Shown here one piece after another: positions 25,560 through 35,227 of a stretch of DNA of 64,000 bases. The notes under the pieces are model-generated. The model searched no databases, was not told the origin of the DNA, and saw only the letters and a list, made by a program, of their open reading frames with translations. The position numbers and the translations under genes are program-made. The stretch comes from WJMD01 sp964596015 (GTDB taxonomy: Bacteria > Joyebacterota > Joyebacteria > Joyebacterales > Joyebacteraceae): contig CAZQSB010000011.1 of NCBI GenBank assembly GCA_964596015.1, positions 9,656 through 73,655 of the forward strand, read 5' to 3'. Positions within the stretch are counted from its first letter, which is position 1. Each line of letters opens with the position of its first letter.

Positions 25560-26831
25560 TCAGGCGATCTCCTCGACGCCGTCCATCCACGGACGAAGCG
25601 CCTCGGGCACCTGAATCGTTCCGCGCTCTGTCTGGTAGTTCTCGAGGATCGCGATGATGGTCCTGGGAAGGGCGACGCCGGAACCGTTCAGCGTATGGAC
25701 GTAGCGGGCCTTCCCCCCATCCTCGGGACGATAGCGGATCCCGGCCCGACGAGCCTGGAAGTCCTCGAAGTTGGAGCAGGAGGACACCTCGAGCCAGCGC
25801 CCGATGCCGGCGGCCCAGACGTCGATGTCGTAGCATTTCGCCGCGGCGAACGAGAGGTCGCCGGTGCAGAGGACCTTGATCCGGTACGGAAGTCCGAGCC
25901 GCCGAAGGATGGTCTCGGCGTGACCGGTCAGCGTCTCGAGCGCGTCGTAGGAGCGCTCGGGCTCGACGACCTGCACGAGTTCGACCTTGTCGAACTGGTG
26001 CACTCGGATGAGCCCCCGCGTGTCCTTCCCGTACGAGCCGGCCTCTCTCCTGAAGCACGGCGTGTGCGCCGTGTAACGAAGCGGCAACGTTCCGGGTTCG
26101 AGGATCTCCTCGCGGTGCAGGTTCGTCAGAGGGACCTCGGCCGTCGGCACGAGGAAAAGGTCGTCGGAGGGAGCGTGGTACATGTCCTCCTCGAGCTTGG
26201 GAAGCTGACCGGTCCCGGTCATCGCGTCGCGGTTGGCGAGATAGGGCGGCGACACCTCGAGATAGCCGTGCTCCTTCGTGTGGACGTCGAGCATGAAGGA
26301 GATGAGGGCCCGACTCAGCCGCGAGCCCGCGCCCCTGAGCGTCACGAATCCGGAACCGGCGACCCGGCTCCCGGCTGCGATGTCGAGGATCTCCAGCGAC
26401 TCGCCCACCTCCCAGTGTGGAGCGGGACTCTCAGTGAGCGCTCCCGGCTCGCCCCACTCTCTCACGAGGACGTTGTCGTCCTCGTCCTTCCCGACGGGGA
26501 CCGACTCGTGAGGGATGTTCGGAACGGTGAGTTCGAGGCCCGCCAGCTCCTCGCGGAGTCCCGACATCCGGGTATCGTACTCCTTGATGCGTGAAGAGAC
26601 CTCACGCATACGCGAGATGACCTCCGACGCGTCCTCGCCCGCCTTCTTGAGCTCGGCGATGCGCTCGCTCTCCTCGTTCCGCTGCTGCTTGAGCCCGTCG
26701 GCGTCGACGATGAGCTCTCTCAGCTTCTCGTCGATCTCGAGGAGGCGGTCGATGTCCGCGCTCTCGCCCTTGTTCGCCGCGGCGCGGCGCACCTCGTCGG
26801 GATGCGTCCTGATGTACTTCAGATCCAGCAT
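25560..26831 (-). CDS. serS: Seryl-tRNA synthetase
   Basis: Class II synthetase charging tRNA-Ser (423 aa, full length). The N-terminal coiled-coil arm (about residues 30-110) contacts the long variable arm of tRNA-Ser. Motif 2 includes TPCFRREAGSYGKDTRGLIRVHQFDKVE; motif 3 region is NGSGVALPRTIIAILENYQ. ATG 26831 is preceded by GGAGGAG. It lies 48 nt after the WecA-like gene and is probably co-transcribed with it. Confidence 0.97.
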   Translation of the reverse strand: MLDLKYIRTHPDEVRRAAANKGESADIDRLLEIDEKLRELIVDADGLKQQRNEESERIAELKKAGEDASEVISRMREVSSRIKEYDTRMSGLREELAGLELTVPNIPHESVPVGKDEDDNVLVREWGEPGALTESPAPHWEVGESLEILDIAAGSRVAGSGFVTLRGAGSRLSRALISFMLDVHTKEHGYLEVSPPYLANRDAMTGTGQLPKLEEDMYHAPSDDLFLVPTAEVPLTNLHREEILEPGTLPLRYTAHTPCFRREAGSYGKDTRGLIRVHQFDKVELVQVVEPERSYDALETLTGHAETILRRLGLPYRIKVLCTGDLSFAAAKCYDIDVWAAGIGRWLEVSSCSNFEDFQARRAGIRYRPEDGGKARYVHTLNGSGVALPRTIIAILENYQTERGTIQVPEALRPWMDGVEEIA

Positions 26832-26879
26832 GGACTCCTCCGCGGAACGGCGACGAAGAGGCTGCGCGCGCCGAGTCCG

Positions 26880-28046
26880 CTACCTGGTCGAGATCGTCTC
26901 ACGGGGTTTTGTCTTTGCCGGTTCGGGGGCCCGGGGTCGTGTCTCCTCCGGCCGACTGCGCCCGGAGAAGAGCACCATCTCGTCCTCCGACAGCTGGCGC
27001 AGGATACGGACGCTCTTCGCGATCTCCTCCGAGCGCCGCGCGACCGGAACGCGGATGAGCCTGAGGCCCAGGAACAGCATGCCTCCCGCGGCGGCCAGCG
27101 ACGCGAGGCCCAGAAGACCGACGTGACCGTTCTGGAAGAGCGCCAGGTACACGGCCGAGCCCGTCAAGAGCGCCGAGATGGTGTAGATGGTCGTCGCGGT
27201 CTGTCCGGCGCTCAGGCCGAGGCGCGCCAGCCTGTGGGAGCTGTGGTCGGTGCCGCCCTTGGCGACGTCCCGCCCGTCGGCGATCCTCCCCACGGTCACG
27301 AGCGTCGCGTCGAAGATAGGGTATCCCAGCATGAGGACGGGGATCAGAAGAGCGGTGGGGTCAGCCCCGGCGTACGAGACCGCCCGCAGCGAGAGCCCGC
27401 CGACGACGTATCCAAGGAAGAGGCTGCCCGCGTCCCCGAGGAAGATCGAGGCCGGAGAGAAGTTGTATCTGAGGAACCCGAGGGCGCCGCCGGCGACCGA
27501 GATGGCCGCGATGGCCGTGTGCACGTGCCCGTGACCGAGCGCGAGCGTGAAGATGCCGAACGACGCTATCGACGCGAGCCCCGACGTGATCCCGTCCATG
27601 TTGTCGAGGAAGTTGAACGCGTTCATGAGCCCCACCATCCAGAGGAAGGCGAAGGCGAACGCGAGAGGCAGCGGGAGCGGGATGCCGTCGATGCCGCCGG
27701 AGAGGAGCATCACGGTCGCCGCGGCGGCCTGCCCCGCGAGCTTGACCCGGGGACGCATGCCGCTGGCGTCATCCGCGAGACCCAGCACCACGACGATGAG
27801 GCCGCCGGACATGAATCCGACGATGCGCGCGCTGTACGGGCACCGGATGAGCGCCAGGGCGCTGGCCGCGGCCGCGAGACTCGCGATGGCCACGGCAAGA
27901 CCGCCCATGAGCGGCGTCGGCCGCCTGTGGGCCTTGGCGCGATTGGGGTAGTCCAGGAACCTGAGCCTGGTGGCAAGGGTACGCACCGCGGGGGTGAGTG
28001 CCAGAACCGCCAGAAGCGACAGGCCGAACGCACAGATGAAGATCAT
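26880..28046 (-). CDS. MraY/WecA-family undecaprenyl-phosphate sugar-1-phosphate transferase
   Basis: Polytopic enzyme (388 aa, about ten membrane helices) that starts a lipid-linked glycan by moving a sugar-1-phosphate from UDP-sugar to undecaprenyl phosphate. Conserved loops are DYPNRAKAHRRPTPLMGG, GLADDASGMRPRVKL with the Asp pair, NAFNFLDNMDGIT, SIFLGDAGSLFLGY and the HSSHRL (HxxHR-like) motif. No MurNAc-pentapeptide signature is seen, so it is WecA/TagO/WbpL-like. ATG 28046 is preferred to an upstream TTG. A strong promoter sits just upstream. It probably initiates the polysaccharide encoded by the adjoining locus. Confidence 0.92.
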   Translation of the reverse strand: MIFICAFGLSLLAVLALTPAVRTLATRLRFLDYPNRAKAHRRPTPLMGGLAVAIASLAAAASALALIRCPYSARIVGFMSGGLIVVVLGLADDASGMRPRVKLAGQAAAATVMLLSGGIDGIPLPLPLAFAFAFLWMVGLMNAFNFLDNMDGITSGLASIASFGIFTLALGHGHVHTAIAAISVAGGALGFLRYNFSPASIFLGDAGSLFLGYVVGGLSLRAVSYAGADPTALLIPVLMLGYPIFDATLVTVGRIADGRDVAKGGTDHSSHRLARLGLSAGQTATTIYTISALLTGSAVYLALFQNGHVGLLGLASLAAAGGMLFLGLRLIRVPVARRSEEIAKSVRILRQLSEDEMVLFSGRSRPEETRPRAPEPAKTKPRETISTR

Positions 28047-28087
28047 GACAGTTTCCTGACAGATCCCTGCCAAAAGTCGGAACCGGG

Positions 28088-28116
28088 ATTATTCAGGACT
28101 CATTAGTAGCTGTCAA
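28088..28116 (-). promoter_or_regulatory. Near-consensus promoter for the WecA-like gene and serS
   Basis: Minus strand TTGACA (28111-28116), a 17-nt spacer and AATAAT (28088-28093), 41 nt before the start codon. Eleven of twelve positions match sigma70 consensus. Confidence 0.75.
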
Positions 28117-28155
28117 GCTCGTTCTGTACGCCCTCCCGTGTGCGGCGGCCCCAGT

Positions 28156-29115
28156 TTATCTCTTGAAATGCGCTACGACGCGCTCGAGGAGTTCCGAGAG
28201 CCGTACCTGCGGCTCGTATCCGACGGTCTCCCGGATCTTCGTGAGGTCCGGGATCCGCCGCCGCATGTCCTCGAAGCCCTCCTCGTAGGCCTTATCGTAC
28301 GGTATATGCTCGATCGCCGACTGGCTGCCGGTGAGTTCGCGGATGCGCTCGGCGAGCTCATCGATGGTGGTCTCCTCGTCGCTCCCGATGTTGAAGACCT
28401 CGCCGTCCGCCTTCGGCTCGTCCACCAGGGAGAGGACCCCGCGGACCACATCTGAGACGTCACAGAAGCACCGCGTCTGCCGGCCGTCCCCGTAGACCGT
28501 GATGGGGTGGTCGAGAAGCGCCTGCTTCACGAACCTCGGGATGACCATCCCGTACTGCCCGGTCTGTCGCGGACCGCAGGTGTTGAAGCAGCGGACGATC
28601 ACCACCGGAAGCTGCTTCTCGCGATGATACGCGAGCGCAAGGAACTCATCAATCGCTTTCGAGGACGAGTAGCCCCACCGCGCGATCATCGTGGACCCGA
28701 GGATCCGGTCATCGGTCTCGCTGCAGGGCTGCGCGTCCGCCTTGCCGTAGATCTCGGAGGTGGAGAAGAGAACGACCTTCTTCTTCCCCTCGTTGGCCTT
28801 CTGCAGGACGACCTCGGTTCCCCGGATGTTGGTCTCGAGGGATTTCAGGGGATTCTCGATGATGTAGGCGACGCCCACCGCGGCCGCGAGATGGAAGACG
28901 ACATCGACCTCGGAGACAAGCTCGCCGACGATCTGATCGTCGAGAATGGTGTCGATGACGTAGGTGAAACCGGGCTTTCCCTCGAGATGCGCGATGTTCT
29001 CGAAGCGCCCCGTCGAGAGATCGTCTATGACCCGTACCTCATCGCCTCGGTCGAGCAGGGCTTCCACGAGGTGCGATCCGATGAAGCCCGCCCCTCCGGT
29101 GACGAGTGCTCTCAT
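28156..29115 (-). CDS. NAD-dependent nucleotide-sugar epimerase/dehydratase
   Basis: Extended short-chain dehydrogenase (319 aa) acting on a nucleotide sugar, such as UDP-glucose 4-epimerase or UDP-glucuronate decarboxylase. The Rossmann motif GGAGFIGSHLVEALL is at the N-terminus. The catalytic triad is probably Ser in STSEIYG with Tyr and Lys in YSSSKAIDEF (YxxxK). FNTCGPRQTGQYGMVIPRFV and TRCFCDVSDVVRGVL are typical of this group. Substrate cannot be fixed. With UDP-glucose dehydrogenase upstream in the same locus, UDP-glucuronate-derived sugars such as UDP-xylose or UDP-galacturonate are candidates. Confidence 0.9.
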   Translation of the reverse strand: MRALVTGGAGFIGSHLVEALLDRGDEVRVIDDLSTGRFENIAHLEGKPGFTYVIDTILDDQIVGELVSEVDVVFHLAAAVGVAYIIENPLKSLETNIRGTEVVLQKANEGKKKVVLFSTSEIYGKADAQPCSETDDRILGSTMIARWGYSSSKAIDEFLALAYHREKQLPVVIVRCFNTCGPRQTGQYGMVIPRFVKQALLDHPITVYGDGRQTRCFCDVSDVVRGVLSLVDEPKADGEVFNIGSDEETTIDELAERIRELTGSQSAIEHIPYDKAYEEGFEDMRRRIPDLTKIRETVGYEPQVRLSELLERVVAHFKR

Positions 29116-29211
29116 GCTTAGCGGCCCCTATCTGTGATGCGTGCCCGGACGGCCCCACTGGGATACGACGTTCAGGTGGCCCGGGCATTCGGTTCGTCGT
29201 CGACGGACACC

Positions 29212-29241
29212 ACTATACTATCGGTGGAGCGCATGAGGCAA
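29212..29241 (-). promoter_or_regulatory. Possible promoter for the epimerase gene
   Basis: Minus strand TTGCCT (29236-29241), an 18-nt spacer and TATAGT (29212-29217), about 95 nt before the epimerase start. The rest of 29116-29394 holds no gene. Confidence 0.4.
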
Positions 29242-29394
29242 CGGCTTTCGCCGGACCGGAACGTCCGTCTTCACATCGCGTGCAAGGCGCATGCCCGGGC
29301 GACCGGCGCGCCGCCAACCTCCCGACGAAGGGCACGTTACGCCTGCCGCGCTTCGCGAGACCCGAGATGTTCAAGGCTGTGTCGGAACGGGATG

Positions 29395-32300
29395 TCAGAC
29401 GTCGAGGAGCGACGAGTAGAGCGTCTCGAGCGACTCGACCATGCCGTCCTCAGTGAACGCCGGGTCGAACGTCTCGAGCGCGCGGACGGAGACCGCCCGC
29501 CTCCGCTCGTCGTCGGTGATGAGGTCGGCGACGATCTGTGCGGCGTCTCGGACGGCTCCCGGCTGCACGAGGTGTCCGTTCACGCCCTCGCGGATCGCCT
29601 CCTCGATGCCGGAAACGTTGTAGGCCACGACGGGGACCCCCGTGGCCAGCGCCTGAGGGATGACGCGGGGCAGCCCCTCCCAGAGCGAAGTCAGGACGAA
29701 GATGTCGAATGCCCGGAGAAGATCGGGCACATCGTGACGGATCCCGAGGAAGCGGATGTGCTCGTCCACGCCCTTCTCCCTGGCCAGCTGGAAGATCTCA
29801 TCGCGCATGGGCCCGTCGCCGACGTACACGAAGGTCGCCCGCTCGGACCGCTCCCGTACGAGACGCGCCAGCTCCACGAAGTCGGCGGGGTTCTTCTGAG
29901 GCGAGAGACGACCCACCGAGCCGATCACGATGTCGTCCTCCCCGATGTCGAGCGAGCGCCTGACGCTCCGTCCGACGTCGGCGTCGGGATGGAAGCGCGC
30001 GGTCGGGATGCCGCTCCTGATCACGTCGTACGAGGAACGTTCTCCGATGGCGGCAGCGAGTCCTATGTCGGTGGTCCTGTGCGAGACGGCAACGAGGCGG
30101 TCCGAGAGCGGTACCATGGCCCGCTCGAGCCAGACGTAGAACCCGCGCAGGAGCGGGTGCATGTGCTCATGGAAGCCCCATCCGTGCACGGTGTGGACGA
30201 CGGCCGGAACCCCAGCGAGCCTCGCGGCCACGCGGCCGGTGATGCCGGCCTTCGAACTGTGCGTATGGACCAGGTCGAATCGACGACGCCTCAGCATGCG
30301 CACCATATGCCACATCGAGACCAGGTCGTCGAAGGGGCTGATCCTGCGGACGAGGCGCGGGAAGATCCGGACGTTCAGTCCTCTCCTGCGGGCGTCCTCC
30401 AGAAGCGACCCCTCGGCTCCGGTCTCCGGCCCGATCCAGAGCCTCGAGTCGAAGCGCGTCGGATCGACGCGCTCGACGGACGCGATGGTGTTCTCCTGCG
30501 CGCCGCCGACGATGAGGCGCGTTATGATGTGGAGCACGCGCTTCCGCTCGTTCCTCTGAAGCGCGTCGCCGTAGACCTGGTCGAGCTTCGCGGCGCGGTC
30601 GGCCCGGGAACAGAGCCAGGCGCGTCCCGCGTCGACCAGCCCCCGACAGCGCCCGGGATCGGCCACGAGCTCCTCGACGCGGGCGGCCAGGACCTCCGGG
30701 TCCTCGGTGTCGATCAGAAGCTCGGCGACCCCCTCCGGAACGGTCTCCTCCGCACCCGCCACGCGCCTGACGAGAGGGACGCGTCCTCGGGCGAGCGTCT
30801 CGAGCACGGTGAGCCCGAGCCCCTCGTAGTCCGACAGGAGAAGGACGATGTCGGCCTCGTCGAGCTCCGCCGCCACGTCGCGGACCGCTCCCCGGAACTC
30901 GAGTTCGCCAGCCAGCCCGAGCTCGCGCGCCAGCTCCTCGAGTCGGGGCCGCTCGCGCCCCTCGCCCACGACGCGGAAGACGTGGCGCCCCGGCGCCCGC
31001 GCCGAGAGCGCCGCGGCGCATCGGATGAAGAGGTCCACGCGCTTGACCGGGTGGAGCCTCCCCACCATCGCCAGCGTCACCGGGCGGCCGTCGCGAAAGA
31101 GCGGCGCGGGCGAGTCGGCGTAGGGCACGGCCGCGGGGCTCTCGAGAACGAGAGGGAGCGCGCCGGAGGGGCCGAGATAGCTCTTCGCGCAGGCGACACC
31201 GTTGCTCACCGCGATGACCTCGGTCGCGCCGCGGAGCGCGAGTCGCTCGACCACCCTCGATGCGGGCCCCATCCAGCCGTCCACGCTGTGCTTCGTCGAG
31301 ACGCGCGGAACGCGGGGACCGAATCCGAGCCAGGCGCAGACATCGCCCGGCAGTAGATGGGAATGCACGATGTCCGGTCGGAACAGTGCGCAGACATCGG
31401 CGGCGAGCCTCCAGTCCCGAAGCGACCGCCAGCCGCGGAGCCCGGCAACGTGGACCGGCACGCCCCGACGCCTGAGGTCCTCGCCGATCCCGCCGAGTTC
31501 CCTGAGACAGAGGATCTCGAACCGGTAGCGCTCACGGAGGGGCCCCGTGACGGTCGATTCCACGAGCCTCTGAGCGCCTCCGAAATCGAGGTCCGGTAGG
31601 ACGAGGAGAACGGAGGGACGCGGGTCGCGGAGTGGACGCGGAGCCGGAAGGTCGAGGAGTCTCGACGGATGGGCGTTCTGCGCTCCGGGCCCGGCCGGCC
31701 GCCACTCGAGGTCGCGGAGCGCGCGCCGGATGAGCCGGCACACCGCCGCCCTCCGCCGGAACACCTCCCGCCTCGCGAGCGGCAGGAGCGCCGCCGCGCC
31801 GTACCCGAGCGACCGCCACAGGAGTCTCGTGAGCCACAGCCGGCGCACGAGTTCCCGCGGGGCCTCTCCGTTCTCGCAGAAGTACTGGAAGTCCGCGAGC
31901 ACGCGGGCCGTCAGGGCACGGGCGTCGTCGCCCCGGGTGGACGCGCCGCCTTCGTGCTCGAAGACCGCCCGCTCTTCGACCAGAACGGGGATGCCCTTCT
32001 CTCCGGCCCGCCGGCACCACTCGACGTCCTCGTTGTAGAGGAAGTAGTCCTCGTCCATGGGACCGAGTTCGTCGAGGGCTCCTCGTCCGACGGCCATCAC
32101 GGAGCCCGAGACGACGTCGGTCTCGGCGAGGCCCTCGCCGAAGGGAACGCGGCGGGCCCTGGGCGGCAGGAAGAGCGCCTCCCGAAGGATGTCGACCGGT
32201 CGGGGCAGCGCGCGGCGGCAATTGCGCGAGACCTTCCCCCGATGATCGACGACGAGGCCGCCGACGAGTCGTCTGCCGCCGTCGCCGGACGCCGAGTCGA

Positions 32301-32598
32301 TCAGAAGCTCGAGCGCGCCGTCGCGGGGTCGGACGTCGGCGTTCAGGACCACGACGACGTCGCCGCGGGACTCCTCGATTCCGAGGTCGACCCCCGCGGC
32401 GTAGCCTCTGTTCTCGGCCGAGCGGATGACGATCGCCGGTGGAACGTCGCGCTCCACGGCCTCCGCGCTCCCGTCGGTCGAGTCGTTGTCGACGACGATG
32501 AGTTCGGTTCCGTCACCGATCGCGGACGCGATGTGCGAGATATTCCGGACGGCCGAGGGACCGCCGTTGTGATTGACGATGATGATGCTCGCCCTCAT
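29395..32598 (-). CDS. Tripartite glycosyltransferase (GT2-GT4-GT4 fusion)
   Basis: A 1067-aa protein made of three glycosyltransferase domains. Residues 1-250 are GT2 (GT-A fold): IIIVNHNGG, VVDNDSTDGSAEA and the DxD-like VVVLNADVRPRD. Residues about 325-690 are a first GT4 (GT-B fold): LPDLDFGGAQRLVESTV and the EX7E motif in YEGLGLTVLETLARG. Residues about 700-1067 are a second GT4: RLIVGGAQENTIAS, GSVGRLSPQKNP and WEGLPRVIPQALATG, where the second Glu of EX7E is replaced by Gln. No signal peptide or membrane segment is present, so it acts at the cytoplasmic face. Its ATG overlaps nothing downstream, but its stop-side neighbour is the epimerase. Upstream overlap with the next GT4 is 4 nt. 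Three consecutive sugar additions by one chain is the natural inference. Confidence 0.9.
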   Translation of the reverse strand: MRASIIIVNHNGGPSAVRNISHIASAIGDGTELIVVDNDSTDGSAEAVERDVPPAIVIRSAENRGYAAGVDLGIEESRGDVVVVLNADVRPRDGALELLIDSASGDGGRRLVGGLVVDHRGKVSRNCRRALPRPVDILREALFLPPRARRVPFGEGLAETDVVSGSVMAVGRGALDELGPMDEDYFLYNEDVEWCRRAGEKGIPVLVEERAVFEHEGGASTRGDDARALTARVLADFQYFCENGEAPRELVRRLWLTRLLWRSLGYGAAALLPLARREVFRRRAAVCRLIRRALRDLEWRPAGPGAQNAHPSRLLDLPAPRPLRDPRPSVLLVLPDLDFGGAQRLVESTVTGPLRERYRFEILCLRELGGIGEDLRRRGVPVHVAGLRGWRSLRDWRLAADVCALFRPDIVHSHLLPGDVCAWLGFGPRVPRVSTKHSVDGWMGPASRVVERLALRGATEVIAVSNGVACAKSYLGPSGALPLVLESPAAVPYADSPAPLFRDGRPVTLAMVGRLHPVKRVDLFIRCAAALSARAPGRHVFRVVGEGRERPRLEELARELGLAGELEFRGAVRDVAAELDEADIVLLLSDYEGLGLTVLETLARGRVPLVRRVAGAEETVPEGVAELLIDTEDPEVLAARVEELVADPGRCRGLVDAGRAWLCSRADRAAKLDQVYGDALQRNERKRVLHIITRLIVGGAQENTIASVERVDPTRFDSRLWIGPETGAEGSLLEDARRRGLNVRIFPRLVRRISPFDDLVSMWHMVRMLRRRRFDLVHTHSSKAGITGRVAARLAGVPAVVHTVHGWGFHEHMHPLLRGFYVWLERAMVPLSDRLVAVSHRTTDIGLAAAIGERSSYDVIRSGIPTARFHPDADVGRSVRRSLDIGEDDIVIGSVGRLSPQKNPADFVELARLVRERSERATFVYVGDGPMRDEIFQLAREKGVDEHIRFLGIRHDVPDLLRAFDIFVLTSLWEGLPRVIPQALATGVPVVAYNVSGIEEAIREGVNGHLVQPGAVRDAAQIVADLITDDERRRAVSVRALETFDPAFTEDGMVESLETLYSSLLDV

Positions 32599-33815
32599 CG
32601 CCCTTCCAGACGTCTGTACACGCGCTCATACTCCCGAAGCGTCTCGTTCATGTCGAGGCGCCTCCGCGCGAAGGCCCGGGCTCTCCGCGACGCCGCGCCG
32701 CTCCGGAAGTCCTCCGAGGAAAGGAAACCGAGCGTCGCGTCGACCGCGGCGGGAACGTCGTCAAGGCCGATGAGGATACCGAGCTTTTCGTCAGGAATCC
32801 AGTCCCGCGCGTCCCCGATTCCGCCTCCGGCGACCACCGGGAGACCCGACGCGAGATACTCCGCGAGCTTGATCGGAGCGGAGACCTCCTTGGAAACGTG
32901 GGGTTCGATGAGCATGAGGCCGAAGTCGGCCTCTCCCAGAAGCTCGGGCACGTCTCCCGGGTCGCGCGTGACGAAGCGCGACCTGTCGTCGGGGACGCCG
33001 GCATCGAGGGCCACCTGCCTGGCGCGGGCGGCGTCCGGATAGACGGCCGCGATGAAGCGTACGTCCTGCCTGGCCCGCATCACGCCCGCCATGAGCCGCG
33101 CGGTCACGTCGAAGCGGTGCCATCCGGCGTCGGACCCGACGTACACGCCTGTGACCCAACGGGAGCCGGGGCCCTTCTCCGCGTCGTCGGGACGCCGCTC
33201 GAATCGTTCGAGCCGCGCGCGGTTGGGGATCACGTGCACCACATCGGGCGTGACGACCCCTCTGAGTCCGGGGTCCTCGAGCACGTGACGGCGGAAGCGT
33301 TCCGACACCACGACAACGACGTCCGACGATGCCAGAACGCGTCTCTCGAGCCACCGGGCGAAGACGAGCCTCGGCGTACCCTCCCGGAACGCCCCGTCGA
33401 GAAGATACTCGTCGACGAAGAGGCCGCGCATGTCGAAGACGTGTCGGAACGGCAGGAGCGGCCGAGCGAGCACGGCCATGAATCCGGGGACGTAGCTCCT
33501 CGTGTGGACGATGCGGGTGCCGCGGAACAGAACCGAGCGCGCGATCACGAGGGCGCCGCGCGCGATGTCGCTCCAGCGGTTCCCGGCGGGCCGGAGCGAC
33601 CCATGGGCGACGCCCGCTTCGCGAAGTCGCCCGAGTTCGCGCGCGAAGGCCGCCTCACGTTCCGAAGAGCCGCCCGCGGGCTCGAATGAGAGCACCTCGA
33701 AGGAACGCTCAGCCGCGAGGGCCCTCACCTGAGACAGCCCGTGGAGCCTCGGGATGGGCTCCGCCAGGCTCTTGTGCATTATGTAGAGGACCTTCTTCGG
33801 AGCGTCTCGCTTCAC
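32595..33815 (-). CDS. GT4-family glycosyltransferase
   Basis: GT-B fold transferase (406 aa) adding a sugar to a lipid-linked glycan. The N-terminal half has HTRSYVPGFMAVL and FDMRGLFVDEYLLDG; the donor half has VYVGSDAGWHRFD and KLAEYLASGLPVVAGGGIGD in place of a canonical EX7E region. It overlaps by 4 nt both the ligase/polymerase gene before it and the tripartite transferase after it, so it is part of one tightly coupled operon. Confidence 0.88.
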   Translation of the reverse strand: MKRDAPKKVLYIMHKSLAEPIPRLHGLSQVRALAAERSFEVLSFEPAGGSSEREAAFARELGRLREAGVAHGSLRPAGNRWSDIARGALVIARSVLFRGTRIVHTRSYVPGFMAVLARPLLPFRHVFDMRGLFVDEYLLDGAFREGTPRLVFARWLERRVLASSDVVVVVSERFRRHVLEDPGLRGVVTPDVVHVIPNRARLERFERRPDDAEKGPGSRWVTGVYVGSDAGWHRFDVTARLMAGVMRARQDVRFIAAVYPDAARARQVALDAGVPDDRSRFVTRDPGDVPELLGEADFGLMLIEPHVSKEVSAPIKLAEYLASGLPVVAGGGIGDARDWIPDEKLGILIGLDDVPAAVDATLGFLSSEDFRSGAASRRARAFARRRLDMNETLREYERVYRRLEGR

Positions 33816-35227
33816 GCGGCGGCCCCCTCACGTCGCCCGGTCGTCGGGACATCCGTCCTCCCCGACCGGAGAGGGTCGTCGCGCCACATCCTCTCAGCGA
33901 GCGCGAGGAAGAGCCACAGGACGAAGTTCACGACCGCGTCGGCGGCCGGATAGGACATGGCCTGCACATAGAAGGCGGCGCCCCCGATGAGGATCGCGCC
34001 GCGCGGCCAGTCCGGACCGATACCCCTCCCCGACGAACGGAAGACGTGCCGGAGGAAGAGAACCAGAACCGCGGCCGCGATGAGAAGGCCGGGGATCCCG
34101 AGGGCGATGCCTCGCTGGAGGAAGTAGTTCTCCGCGCCGAAAGCGACCGCCTGTGCCCGCGTGATCCGGTAGTCGTACTCGAGCGAGCTTCGGATGCTGC
34201 CCCATCCGACGCCGGTCAGCGGGTGGTCCGTCATGATGTCGACCGCCTGCCGGTAGGTCACCGCTCTGGCGGCCAGCGTCAGCGCCTCTCCGCTGAGGAC
34301 ACGGTCCGCCTTCCTGAGAAGGGCGGTCGGAGACAGCGCCAGGAACGCCACCGCCAGGATGATGAACGCCAGAGCCGCCCGTCTGCGGCCGGTGAAGAGC
34401 GTGGCGACGACCGCGGAGAGCATACCCACCATGCCGGCGATGGAATAGGTGAAGAGATTGCAGTACGCCGCGGCCGTTCCCGTGACCAGGACGAAGGCGC
34501 GGACGACCCTCGACAGCTTCTCGAAGACGAGACCGATCGCCACACCGAAGACGACCGAGAGGAAGTGCGAGAATCGGAGCGTGTGGTTGAACGTCGAGAA
34601 GACCCTGAGGTGAGGCACGCCGCCCGGACCGTACGCGATGAGGTGGCTCGCCCACTCGGGATAGGCGGCCTCGAACGGCTGCGCCGCCTGGATGAGCCCG
34701 TAGAGGACCGCCGGCGCGGCGCCGGCCACGAGTGCCACGAGCGTGCGGAGCGCGGCGCGCCCGTCCTCCACGACGGTCACGGCGACGGCGAAGACGGCCA
34801 GCTGACCGACGATCCGGTAGATCGAGGCGACGCCCCAGAAGAACCTCGTCGCGCCCGGGAGCCCCACGACGCTGAGCGCCAGGATCGCCAGCCCGAACCT
34901 GAGTGTGACGCTTCTCTTCCAGAGTCCTGCGAGGCGGCCCCTCGCCGCCAGGGCCGCGACGAGCGCGAAGAGCAGAAGGTCCGAGGGGAAGAGCGAGATC
35001 GTCCCCCTGATATCAACGGAGAGCGGCTCCCTGTACGGCAGCGACAGCACGAAGAGCAGCCAGAGTCCCTCCGCCGCGCCGTACCGCCAGACGAGAGCGG
35101 CGGCCGCCGCGAGCCCGATGACCATCAGCGCGGCCTTGAGGGGCGCGTTCGCGACGAACGCGACGAGCGCCGCCACGCCGAGCAGAACGGCCGTCCACAC
35201 AAGACCCTGTGCGCGTGAGGTCCTCAC
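33812..35227 (-). CDS. O-antigen ligase/polymerase family membrane protein
   Basis: Polytopic protein (471 aa, about 11-12 membrane helices) of the WaaL/Wzy superfamily, which polymerises or ligates lipid-linked glycans on the periplasmic side. A large periplasmic loop carries VTYRQAVDIMTDHPLTGVGWGS and ENYFLQRGIALGIPGLL, the equivalent of the usual HN-x2-L region; Glu replaces the common His here. GTG 35227 is chosen since it forms a GTGA overlap with the flippase stop and has GGAGG 7 nt upstream. In this locus a Wzy-type polymerase role fits best because Wzx, Wzz and Wza are all present. Confidence 0.87.
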   Translation of the reverse strand: MRTSRAQGLVWTAVLLGVAALVAFVANAPLKAALMVIGLAAAAALVWRYGAAEGLWLLFVLSLPYREPLSVDIRGTISLFPSDLLLFALVAALAARGRLAGLWKRSVTLRFGLAILALSVVGLPGATRFFWGVASIYRIVGQLAVFAVAVTVVEDGRAALRTLVALVAGAAPAVLYGLIQAAQPFEAAYPEWASHLIAYGPGGVPHLRVFSTFNHTLRFSHFLSVVFGVAIGLVFEKLSRVVRAFVLVTGTAAAYCNLFTYSIAGMVGMLSAVVATLFTGRRRAALAFIILAVAFLALSPTALLRKADRVLSGEALTLAARAVTYRQAVDIMTDHPLTGVGWGSIRSSLEYDYRITRAQAVAFGAENYFLQRGIALGIPGLLIAAAVLVLFLRHVFRSSGRGIGPDWPRGAILIGGAAFYVQAMSYPAADAVVNFVLWLFLALAERMWRDDPLRSGRTDVPTTGRREGAAA

